NCBI GenBank assembly: GCA_963924555.1
Contig: OZ004583.1
Span: 8,012,582 to 8,076,581 of the forward strand
From: Crambe crambe
Taxonomy: Eukaryota; Porifera; Demospongiae; Poecilosclerida; Crambeidae
Length of the DNA: 64,000 nucleotides
Direction: 5' to 3'
Of this stretch, positions 12,901-23,259 are shown in pieces. Under the pieces are notes generated by a model that worked only from the letters and a program-made list of their open reading frames with translations, was not told where the DNA came from and searched no databases. The position numbers and the translations under genes are program-made. Position 1 is the first letter of the stretch. Each line of letters begins with the position of its first letter.

Positions 12901-15900
12901 ATGATACCAAAGGTTAGGTAGTATAGATAGCTTAGTTAGTATATATTTTCGAGCGTAAGCTTATAAGCTGGAAAGCCCGCCTTAGTTTTCCACATGACCC
13001 TCTGCTGTTGGATTCTCCATGCACAAAGCTTTCATGGCCGACTAGCACGCTATGGCACTCTGTTTGAAGCCTTTTCTAAGCTCCAAAACTTTGTAAAATT
13101 AATTACACAGTCACATTATTTATTTCTACTTAGTATGTAACTTTGGGGGATGGGAGGATTGTGAGAGGTAAAAGGAACTCAAACATCTTACGTACGTTTT
13201 CTCTGTGTCCAGTATCTCCATTGCTATGTTCAGACGTTTCTTCCTTGCTTTCTCCAGCTAGTGATGGTGGTGTGCATGTGTGAAATAAGACAGTTATAAC
13301 AAGACATTTTATTATTGCACACTGTTTATGTAACAAGAAATTTATTTGTGGGGCAAATTTTTTGTGGTGCTGCAAATATTGAAGTATGAAGCATACATGG
13401 GTTTAAAAGTATCAGTATGATGTTTATTCATTAAACATGGTGAGTCAGCTTGTTGAGAATGCACCGTTGTCCCTCACTACTACTAATGCAGCTATTGTCC
13501 AGTTTTTATCTCGATGCTTTAAGGGCCATATTTGGTCATGTGATGACATGTTCCAACACAGACACGGGGCACGGGAGTGTCTGACAATTTGAAAAAAAAT
13601 ATTTGGCAACAAATGGAGCCAGTGACCGTTTGATAAGGATGCAGTCGAGAACATGTTTTATGCTTATGAGGTAAACTGAATAACAGACCAGTCGGATGCT
13701 CCGATAACAGCTGCCAGCGGTAGAGATAATGCAACTTCTCACTTTACCAATCTTATGCCAATTAGTTATTTTAGGGGTGAATTAGAATAAATTATTAATC
13801 CAGGTTCCTGATTAATTAGAGGGACATCCTCACTATAATGGGATAATTAAATGTATAGAGAATAAGTCTTAATAATATAATTATGATTTTTAGAAGTTTA
13901 TCTTTATGAAAGACATTCTAAATGGAGTAATCACACATGTTGATTTCCTCTAAAAAGATGGGAAAGGTACACAGTCTAGCTACCCTTTCTACAATGCCAA
14001 AGGAGTAATCAATCACAGCTCATTAGAGTGTACTTCAGTGAAGCACCTTGATGCTAAATGGGCTAGCTACCCGGTACACAGTCTAGCTACCATGAAGCAC
14101 CTTGGTGATTGCTTTGCTAAATGGGAAGGGTACATAGTCTAGTCTGAAGCACCTTGATGATTGCTTTGCTAAATGAGAAAGATACACAGTCTAGCCCTGA
14201 AGCACCTTGATGACTGCTTTATTAAGCTAAATGTAGTCTAGCTACACTGATTGCTTTAAATGGGAAAGGTACACAGTCTAGCTACCCTTGATTGCTTTGC
14301 TAAATGGAATCTAGCTACCCTGAAGCACCTTGATGACTGCTTTATTAAGCTAAAATGGGAAGGATACACAGTCTAGCTGGAAAAAAAAAAAATCTTACTC
14401 TTACCCTCTCTTCATCCCAGACTTCAGGTTCTGACTCTTTCTCTAATGTTTCCTCTCCTTCTTCTATTTCTATAGCATCTGGGGTGAGGGGGGAAGGTGA
14501 GACCACACCCCCTCTCTCCTCCGAAGGTCCAGAGCCAGGCAGACTCTCAACGGATGTCCCTCGGACGAGATCCTCGGGAGCTTCTGAGATGAAGCCGGAG
14601 TCAACGTTCCCACGATTGGAACTCTGTGCTGCTCCCTCTTGGGAAGGAGAGGGACCCTGGGCTGGCAAGTTGCCACCTAAAGGACAAAGAAGGAATAAAC
14701 AGCATGCCTAGTCTGTTATTATAAACAGGCTTGTGAGTTCTTTCCTCCTAGCATTGTAAGTCTGAATTCTAGGGTTTTGCAGAATCTTTGGAAGGAGCCA
14801 TGTTATGATAAAGGCTACACAATAGTGGTCAAGGCTATTATGCTCTACTCACTCTTCCTCTATGTCTTTATTGCATGTATAAATGGATTTCTTGTTTGAG
14901 CATTTGTTTACAGAACAATAAAGGGCTGGTATAGACCATTTCACATAAGATTACTTAGAGCAATGCACTACTGATACTCTGGACTTTGAAGATCTCATGA
15001 ATATCATCCCTGGGGACATGTTAGGCAAGACTGGTTGCTTTAAAGTATTCTCTCGGGAGGGACTACATATTAGCAGTCATCAAAGACTCAATCAGGACAC
15101 CAATTAGCAACAATTCACTGATCAAGAGTTGGAAGACAAGGAAATTGAAGTGTTGGGACATTGCTCTGGTCACGTATGGTCATGCCACCTTACAAACATC
15201 ATGTGATCAAACAACAGTGAGATAAATCTCTCATACCCACTAATTAAATCGTTCCAATTAAAGGGGACTAATGAAGCAAAAATTGAATTGGATTCCTAAT
15301 TGTTATGACTACGAACCAATAAACAAAAGTGACACCTAATATTTGTGAATTCACCTAATTGCATTAAAATTGGGTACCCCATGGACTTGTAATCCAATTA
15401 AAGGAACTCCATCAAGTCATCCTAATTAAAGGAACTGCACACTGTACTACATTAACAATGAAGTAAAATCGAAAAATTAGGTCCCATTTATAGCATAAGA
15501 ATTATCATGAGCCTTAAGTAGCTCAGGTCAATTTGGCAGGAGGGGTAGAGAGCGCCATCACTTCTTCATAATTATGATGTACGTACATACTAAGCTTATA
15601 AGTGGAGCCAACTTTTAAAAAACCAACAAAACAAAGGTTTCACGTGTACACATGTCCCCATCATCTAATGCATAATAGGGTTTAGAGAGTCATCTCTAAA
15701 ATAAGGAAAAGTGGAGACCTCATTTCTGTATGTACTTGCACTAGAAGAAGGCATTGAAACTCTATTCCAAGAAAAAAAGTCATAACTACATACCAAAAAG
15801 AGTGAAATTCAATTCAAGATGAAGTGAGCAAGTTGAATCCCTCACATTATTATTATCATAATGACCAAAATATTCAATACAAATTTCATATTACTATCAT

Positions 15901-18736
15901 GGGGAGGATGAGCCACTTGTCCTGTGCAGTTTTGTCTACAAAACACTCCATTGACTATGAGAGGGATGGGACCATTTAAGGGCTGTCCTGTCTGTGTGTT
16001 CAAAGAGCAGTTCCACATGTAGAATTATGGAGGGTCAAGAACATGATACATAATTATTCAAGGCTGTCCTGTCTGTGTGTTCAAAGAGCAGTTCCACATG
16101 TAGAATTATGGAGGGTCAAGAACATGATACATAATTATTCAATTGTGAGTTCAGCAGCACCTGACATCATTGAGAATTGGCAAGATCTGTGTCAGAAATG
16201 ACTACTTTCTGGCCATTCAAGTTGCTTTTTTTTTGTTTTTTAATATCACAGGATGTCCAACTCTTGTTTGTGACGTATCAGATGAGACCTCTTAACTTGA
16301 AAAGGCTACCCCCCAACCCCATACATATCAATAGGGAAAGTCAAACATTAAAAAAATGGATAAAATGTTCATATTCCAGTTAACAGCACCAACACCATTA
16401 TTCATATGATATGTAGAATTCTAAATGGTTGCAAGCTTAGGACAACATCACCTGGTAATCATCCATTAGCCACAAACTAAAAGCTAACAGCCAGATCGAT
16501 TGATTATAAAGAACTTATTCTCTGCTTGATTACACAGTACGTGTCTGTTCTGCATGGCGTGAACCAGGATAAATAAGCACTAAAGAAGGAAATGAACTTG
16601 GCAACGCTCTTTTGTTTATAAAGTTGATGAAGTGTGGAGACAATCATCAGATAGAAACAATTAAGAGATTGAATTTGAATAGTCATCTCATGAGCGAAAT
16701 TAGTTTAGATATATCCAAGTACCCTATGCACAGAGTACTCTAGATGTCAGCTTAACAAAACCAAAAAAAAAAAAAAAAACACACAAAAAACACAAAAAAC
16801 ACTGACTAGGATATCCAGGTACCCCTGTGCAAAAAATGTATCAACTTAAAACGCTGAGTATATTTGGTCAGGTATTCTAAGCATTATGTAAAAAAAATAT
16901 CTGGCCAACAGCTGTTTATGGCTCTTAGTGGCCAGCAGGTATCACCATTAAATTTGTAAGTAGGAAACTAAATATTAGATGCTGTTCATTCAGCCAGCGT
17001 TAAATAACAAACCATTTTGGTTATACAATACAGAACTTCAAAGAACGGGGTCCAAGTTTTTCCAAGGAGCAAACCATGTGTACATATGATATGCATGATT
17101 TACATGAGGAGCAACAAAGCATCATGGGAGCATGAATGATTTGAATTATCAGGCCTTATATTTTAATCAAGCATGACACAAATGCTATTGTACCCAGAAC
17201 ACCATTGCTATTCAGAAAATTGATGCTCTACAATTGAAATACATGAATCATTTCAAGGGCGCCGTCTCCATGCTATGAAACTCTGGGATATTCCTCTTGA
17301 AAGAAGGCTTTTGATTCAGTCTTCTTTCATTTTGTTAGAAATGTTCACTAAGGACCTTTTCAATCTTTCAATGCAGAAGATCGGGCTACAAAGCTCAAAG
17401 ATGTTGCCGCCACACACACACAGGGCACATAAAAAAGCTAACTTAGAGAAGTACAAACATGACGATTTTCAGTTGTCCCTTTGAGACACTCCTCTCATTA
17501 TACTGATCCACAAATCATTCAAGAATGCTCTCTCAATGCAACAGCTAAACATCACTTACACCTCTGCCACATATTTGCTTTCAAGGGGCTTAGAGCAGCA
17601 GAGAATCCAGAAGACTTTCAATCGGTTGATTCGAAACTTCCCAATACTTAACAGACATCAATAGAAGGAGCTAAAGTTGTGATATTCTCACAATGGGGAT
17701 GCATTGACTATGTGTAACAGCATGCAAATCACCACATGGATGAATGCATGGATGAATCCACACTATGAATGTGAATGCACCTGATGGAATGCACCTGATG
17801 AATGCTCACCACCATTGAGGAAACATATATGGAATGACATACTGTAGGAATAATAAATAAACTGTACTGTACCCCCCAGCTGAGCCAGGAATATACTTGG
17901 AGTATACTATAAGTATACTGGGAGTATACTAGGAGTATACAAACAGTATGAAATGCACACTAAGCACACTAAATTGAGGTATTGAGGCCTGATAAACCCC
18001 CTAGCTGAGCCAGGAGTATACATGGAGTATACTATAAGTATACTGGGAGTATACTAGGAGTATACAAGCAGTATTATGTACACTATGTATTGGACAATAC
18101 TAAGAGCATACTATTAACATTAGCAGCATAGTAATGACACACGTGACTCAAGGTCTAAAATTACGGTTATTAGCAGATCACATTTCACATAACAAGGGCT
18201 TCCACCCAGCACCAGAGGAGCTTCAAACTAACATTGTAAGAAGATTGTGCACGACAATGACAGGTTTCTATTCTATTTGTGCACAATAATTATCATGAAG
18301 TAATGTTGCAATGAGTCGGATCTGATCACCATTTCAGGGAGTCCCACATTGGCCAGTGAAGAAGAAGAAGAAGAAAAGACCAGCTGCCATTCCCATCTAA
18401 CGAGGTTCTGTCTAGAAATTTGGTATCGGGAGAGAAATTGGCCATAAATTGTTCATTTTTGGGGGGAAGCTCATAGAGATTGGGAAGTAGTCTTGATAGG
18501 CCTCCCAACTCTGATGAGTACATACACAGTCTAATCTAGATGAAGATTTATACCTCTCACCATAAATACATCGAATGCTTACTAAAACTGAATGTGCTTT
18601 AGTATCATCCAGACCCATGGCATGGCATGGCATGGCATGTTGACAGTTTTTTACCCCACACTAAAATGTTTTGCTTAGCTTGATTGAAAATCCTGCCACT
18701 CAAAATAAAACAGACAAGAAGTTATCATGGAACCAT

Positions 18737-18769
<33 letters not shown>

Positions 18770-20304
18770 AATCAGTCCTAATAATTCACCTCTGAAATGA
18801 GAATACCTTCTATAACAGGAGATTAAGAATTATGTGAGGTCCCTTGCATGCATACATACATACATACATACATACATAGGTCATACACATGTACTAAGAT
18901 TTTCCCCCCAAAAGAGGTCATTACTTACCCACGTCCTAGCAGCTTACACACATACATGGGCACGCACACAATAGGACTATCAGCTGCTCACTCCATTATC
19001 AGATTGTTCACATCACACATTACTATCATCAACATAACCATTGTACAGCCAGAAACACACTATGCATAACACACTACCATCATGCATCATGTAGTGTCAT
19101 TCCCAGAAATACATCATGCATAATACACTGTGTTGTTCCCAAACGATCATTGTACTGTGAGTAACACATTATGCAGCATATTGTACAGTGAGTAACACAT
19201 TATGCAGCATATTACTAGTCTCGTTCCCAGAGGGTAGGGTCTGGGAAGGAGATGAACCGGACACTGGTGTTTCCAGACTATGATATTATTGTGTGAAAAA
19301 TGGTCAACCATCATCTGTAGCTGCATGTTCAATCTATGATGGCCCCCAGTGAACGTAGTCTGTGAGAGAAGCCAACCACCAGTAATGAATAATAATAGGG
19401 CATAGTTGGGAAAGCATAGTGGCAAGATATAAGGCATAGGAGGAAGAACTGAGGGTATAGTGGCAAGACAGAAGGCATAGGGGAGGAATTGAAGCCCTGG
19501 AGAGAACCCTGCCATTGACCTACTTATGACCAATCAAATTGGATCGTTTATTTTACATAGCTCTAAATATGCAGTAGGAAAACATGACAGGGCTTAAGTC
19601 GTACCATGTAAGTCTCACTTTCAATTTAATATCATTCCTCCACTCATCCTGAATGATAGTTCAAATACAAGGACTTACAGCTAGTCTTTAACGAGTCATC
19701 CAGCAATACTATTGTGCCCAAGTCTGAGGAGCAGGTCGATGTATCTCAACTCACCTCTCCATGAGCCATCAATCTGATTGGTCCAATTTTCTAACCATGG
19801 CAGAAATATATGCCGCACATGAATTATGTAACTCCCTCAGGCAATAGGGACGCTCGTCAGGAATGAGCGGAATGATGTATCAATCAACAACTTTCATGTT
19901 TATACAAACACTGACCAGGAGAGTTACGTAGGAACACATCCCTATATCACTTAACTACGGAGCTTAATCTGATAAAGAGTTTCAGGGAAACATTCAGATA
20001 TTAATAAGAGAAGAGGAACATAATATCCCAGCCATTTTTATATCTAGATGTCTACACTGATAGAGGTTTTTCCAAAATTTCAGGGCAATGTTTAGGTACC
20101 GATAAACATTAACCATATCATTATCTCTCATGATTAACGTACATTGTTTACTCACTTTGTGAGACTCCCAGGGAAAACTATCCCATCTTCTTTTAATTGA
20201 AGGACTTGTAGAATTATATCAATAAATGGATTAGGGATAACCAAAGCCACTCTAAGTCCATTATTACCCCATGAATGTATTTTTTTAAATTGATGGGAGA
20301 GAGG

Positions 20305-20383
<79 letters not shown>

Positions 20384-22748
20384 CAAACTGTGGTATGAGC
20401 CATTCCAGTGTTTTTTTTTTCTCTCACACATAATTAATAACTAATTTTTGCTATTAACTTTGGTTGGTGACTGAGACATCTGTTCTACTGGTGTTTATTC
20501 CCAGTAATTGAACTTTACAACGAAAGGTCACCAAATCCTTAACAAAGGGCAAGCACAATAGTGATCACCAAACCCACTCCATTATAAATACACCACCCTC
20601 CTCTCCCCACCCTCCCCACCCCCCCCCCCCCCCCCCCCCCCCCTTCCTACCCTCCCTTCAAAGATTACTCACCAGATGTGACAGGGTTGCTGAAGGAGCC
20701 GGGAGTTATGCGGATGAGGGGACTACTCGGAACAGGAGGGGGAGGAGTAGTAGCAGAACTCCGCCCAGACCTCGCCCCCTTATCAACAACGAGCCCGGGA
20801 GACTTAGGGGTATCCTTATTACTAATTACAGACATCGGAGGTGAAGGGGAGAGAGGAGAGGATACTGGAGACGAAAATATATTTTTTAGTGCACCGACTT
20901 TACTCGACGGTTTCGCAGTTTCGGAATTAGATTCACTGATAGAGAGCGGTGGAATGGAATGGGATACTTTGTTATTACGTGGGAGGGATGGGAGTGGCTT
21001 GTTCTTTTGGGTTGTTGAATCGCTGGGTAGTGGTGAGGGTGGGTTACTAGTAGATTCAAGGGGTGATGGTGATCTTTGGGTTGATTTCTTGCTTGGTAGG
21101 GAGGGAAGCCTTTTCGGTGCTTTATCCTTTTGACTGGATTGACTGGTTTTCTCCACCACTATCCATTCTTGAGAGCCACTACCTGTCAAAGTCTTTTCCA
21201 AATCCTCTGCCTTTAATGTTGCATCCAAGTCGCGTTGACTGCCGATACTTACTGAACTAGTTGTACGAGTTTTCACATCTGTGCCAACCCGTTTTTCTGG
21301 AAGTCCAGCTTCCTCAGGTGATTTACTTTTCTCAGCCGTTTGATTATTTTCTTCAGCGTCTTTCAGACCTTTCACAGGGGACTGCAAAGGAGAGGTGGGA
21401 CCTACTTTGGTAGGGGACGGTGGTGGAGGGGAAAAGGATCTCTTGTCAGGTGGCACTGGCAAAGGCTTCTTCTTATCTGTTCCAGAAATATGCTTGCCTT
21501 CACCAACCGGTAAAACAGGTTTGGTATTACTGTTCGGTATTTTGGGTTTTGCAGCACTGATGACTGGTTTTGCACCTGGTAAAGCAGGTTTCGTTTTGCT
21601 GATGGTGGGTTTGTTTCCAGGGAGTTGAGGCTTGGTTCCAATAACAGGTTTGCTACCACCACCAAGCGACTTGGCTACACCCACAGGCAGTTTGACTCCA
21701 CCCATAGGTAGTTTGGCTCGTCCCACGGGTGGTGTCCGAGCCCCAATCGTAGATGGCTTCCCCACACCTAATAGCACCTGTTTTGATTCATCACCTTGAC
21801 TATTGCTACTTAAATCCGACGTCGAGTGAGCTTTCATGATCCCATGCTCAGGGGACAAGTGCCCCACCTTCTTGGGGGGTGGTGGAGGTTTCTTGCTTGG
21901 AGTTACACGAACTGGCGACAAGTTGTGAGGAGAAGACGATTTTCCTTTAGTTGGACCACGTCTCAAAGCACACAGGTCTTCCTCACTCTTTGATGTTGTA
22001 TCATCTTTTGCTGTCAAAACTGTGACACCACCACCTTCTGATACCCGCTTCTTTGGTAGTTGACATGCTACCGAATTGTCTTTTAACTCACGCACTACGC
22101 CACCATCTCTACTAGATATACTCGATTCAAAGGAGTTAGAACGCTTCTTTCCTGTCAGAGCTAGAGGGGACCCATGAATAACGAGAGAACACTCCTCATC
22201 ACTGAAAGAGCTCTCAAAGCTGTTACTAAGTTCTCTGTTGTCCGATAACTTTGATATTTCCATGCTCTTTGTCCGTTGCTTGTCACGTGGTGCAGGTTTC
22301 TTAGCTGGTGGGAAAATGGACGGTTTCTTCTCCCCGTTCACCTTCAGACCAGACTTGGGAGAACCTTGGAGGATATTTGCCAGGGCAGAACTAGCACCAC
22401 TTTCAGAAGCTGCACTGATTGTTTTCGCGTTCTTCTTCGAATCAAACGAGTTCCCCTTCTTTTGTTTCAAGGGAGGGCTGGGTTTCCCTCGACTGTCAGC
22501 AGGACCTCGGTTCTGGATCAGAGCTGCGTCTATCTTTTTGGTAATGCTCTTTTTTAGATTCTTAGGAGAAACTTCAGCTTTGCTGTTTTGTTTCGCAGGT
22601 GAAGTGTCACAATTCCCACCATATCTCGCAACAAGAGGTGGTGACGACTTTGCATTGCTGCCATCATCGGGATTTGCTTTGTGCTTCTCGAACCTTGCTC
22701 TCAGTTCTCCAATATTACTCTCCTTCAATGACGACATGTCAGTTCTCA
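3326..22748 (-). CDS. FGD: FGD-family Rho guanine nucleotide exchange factor (DH-PH-FYVE-PH), FGD5/6-like
   Basis: Coding exons, high to low: 20673-22748 (ATG at 22737), 14405-14676, 13196-13257, 10836-11015, 10198-10354, 9714-9852, 9447-9505, 9195-9338, 8969-9049, 8718-8797, 8606-8636, 8366-8428, 6975-7115, 4716-4836, 4423-4502, 4118-4240, 3737-3882, 3326-3617. All junctions are GT-AG and phases join without a break, giving 1411 residues. Residues 1-688 are disordered and Pro/Lys/Ser-rich. The DH domain is about 783-978 (LNIAMEILDTEKTY; MLEPVQRIPRYRLLL). PH1 is about 1005-1095. The FYVE finger is about 1130-1187 (CQTC, RRHHCRACG, then RVCGPC). PH2 is about 1226-1325, ending WLEAIRKAV. Known family role: activates Cdc42-type GTPases on PI3P or actin-rich membranes. 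The long N-terminus and total length fit FGD6 best. The FYVE WxxD motif reads MVPD, so the usual Trp is missing. A non-coding 5' exon is likely because an acceptor (TTTTCAACAG) precedes the ATG. Confidence 0.9.
4837..6974 (-). other. FGD intron splitting the FYVE finger
   Basis: The intron interrupts the FYVE domain between ACGK and VVCGVC. It contains the 32-bp minisatellite at 5214-5455 and otherwise AT-rich sequence with no coding signal that I can recognise. Confidence 0.7.
5214..5455. repeat. 32-bp minisatellite, about 8 copies
   Basis: Unit GGGGTGGCCTCATTTCAGGG followed by GTCCTGATTAGA. Units start at 5214, 5246, 5278, 5310 and 5342. A truncated 17-bp unit begins at 5374, then two more full units follow. 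Variants GGGGTAGCC and GGGGTGACC occur. It lies inside the FGD intron that splits the FYVE finger. Confidence 0.95.
7116..8365 (-). other. FGD intron with dispersed repeat copy A
   Basis: Intron between the PH1-FYVE linker exon and the first FYVE exon. It holds copy A of the dispersed repeat family at about 7182-7350. The rest is AT-rich, with no exon seen. Confidence 0.6.
7182..7350 (+). repeat. Dispersed repeat family, copy A
   Basis: Shares the ordered landmarks TGGACACACTTGGGACC, TTGTCCTTTGTAGAGAGGTT, GAGTATATA and ATCGGAGGTTTCAATGTA with copies at 47658-47792 and (reverse) 58865-59035. In this copy the CCTAGC after the first landmark has expanded into a CCCTAG array (7199-7229). No protein-coding capacity is visible. 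Probably a non-autonomous mobile element or its relic. Confidence 0.6.
9961..9993. repeat. Homopolymer C tract (33 bp)
   Basis: An uninterrupted run of C in an FGD intron. The length is likely to vary and to be error-prone in assembly. Confidence 0.9.
11016..13195 (-). other. FGD intron within the DH domain, rich in inverted and direct repeats
   Basis: Contains the 74-bp inverted repeat and its tandem copy (11547-11987). It also has repeated CCTTCCTTTATAA-type units at about 12290-12540. No exon or RNA gene is recognised. Confidence 0.6.
11547..11987. repeat. Near-perfect 74-bp inverted repeat with a tandem right arm
   Basis: The left arm at about 11547-11622 is the reverse complement of 11832-11907, apart from the extreme ends. 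The right arm is repeated with a period of 79 bp at 11911-11987. The roughly 209-bp loop ends in a partial further copy (about 11785-11830). As RNA this could fold into a long hairpin inside the FGD pre-mRNA. A MITE-like origin is possible, but I see no clear target-site duplication. Confidence 0.85.
14040..14375. repeat. Degenerate tandem repeat, roughly 55-60 bp units
   Basis: Repeated modules such as GAAGCACCTTGATGATTGCT, TTGCTAAATGGGAA and ACACAGTCTAGCTACC recur at least five times with length variation. The array abuts the donor end of the FGD exon at 14405-14676. Confidence 0.7.
15981..16142. repeat. 81-bp direct tandem duplication
   Basis: The block beginning GGCTGTCCTGTCTGTGTGTT occurs at 15981 and again at 16062 with no visible difference, so the duplication is recent. 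Confidence 0.95.
17876..18075. repeat. Direct duplication of an AGTATACT-rich block
   Basis: AGCTGAGCCAGGAATATACT followed by several AGTATACT palindromes occurs at about 17878 and again at 18003, a period of about 125 bp. Several units are self-complementary. Confidence 0.8.
18738..18767. repeat. Homopolymer C tract (30 bp)
   Basis: Uninterrupted C run in the large FGD intron. Confidence 0.9.
20297..20381. repeat. GA microsatellite
   Basis: About 85 bp of GA dinucleotides, slightly interrupted at the left end, in the large FGD intron. Confidence 0.95.
20619..20643. repeat. Homopolymer C tract
   Basis: About 25 C bases, 30 bp from the donor site of the large N-terminal FGD exon. On the FGD transcript this is a G run just downstream of the 5' splice site. 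Confidence 0.85.
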
Positions 22749-23259
22749 CTGTTGAAAATAAAACTTCCTAGAGCAGTTATTAAGTAATAGCTGTGCAGAT
22801 CTGCATAGCAGAGAATCTTTCACACTCACTCTATGACCTGCAGGGATTGGAAGAAAGGGGTACAATCTTGCTATAGTATTTGCTAGTACTAGCTACAGCA
22901 ACTAAAGGATTTTCGAGATATTTAGTTTGCTAGCTAGCTAGGTAGCTGACTCCACGAGCTAGCTCAAAAGCCAAGACTCGTGGTGACCACCTCCCCTCAA
23001 AATTTTCTCTACCTTGTTGATTCGGCCACTGGCGTTTTGGTTTCCTCCTATTCCTCCTATTGCAGCTGGATCTATCTCACCTTCCAAATTGCGATCGGCA
23101 CACCGGCAGTGAGCCTTGATGTCTCTATTGATTCTTTTCGCATAATTGTGGTTTTGCTAACTCAGCAAAATAATAATAAGCATCCGGATATCCGGTTATA
23201 TATTAAAACAAGTACCGGAAGTTATAAATAGACAACTCTCGCACACAAAAAAAAAACTA
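22749..23259. other. FGD 5' region and 3' flank of the kinase-Kelch gene
   Basis: Both neighbours read on the minus strand. The stretch should contain the FGD promoter and a non-coding first exon, because the first coding exon is preceded by a splice acceptor. I cannot place that exon with confidence. Confidence 0.5.

Larger units (their letters stand above)
14677..20672 (-). other. Large (6 kb) FGD intron between N-terminal and second coding exons
   Basis: The flanking exons join in phase 1. The intron contains an 81-bp tandem duplication (15981-16142), a duplicated AGTATACT-rich block (about 17878-17945 and 18003-18070), two poly-C tracts, CATA repeats and a long GA microsatellite. I see no gene on either strand that holds up in frame and motif. 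Confidence 0.6.

Noticed and set aside
14677-20672. Separate gene in the 6-kb FGD intron
   Set aside because: All frames there are short, with no domain motif. The FGD exons on both sides join in phase without needing one.
20678-22787. Open frames of 151 and 177 residues antisense to the first FGD exon
   Set aside because: They are shadows of a long low-complexity coding exon, with no motif, splice logic or homology.
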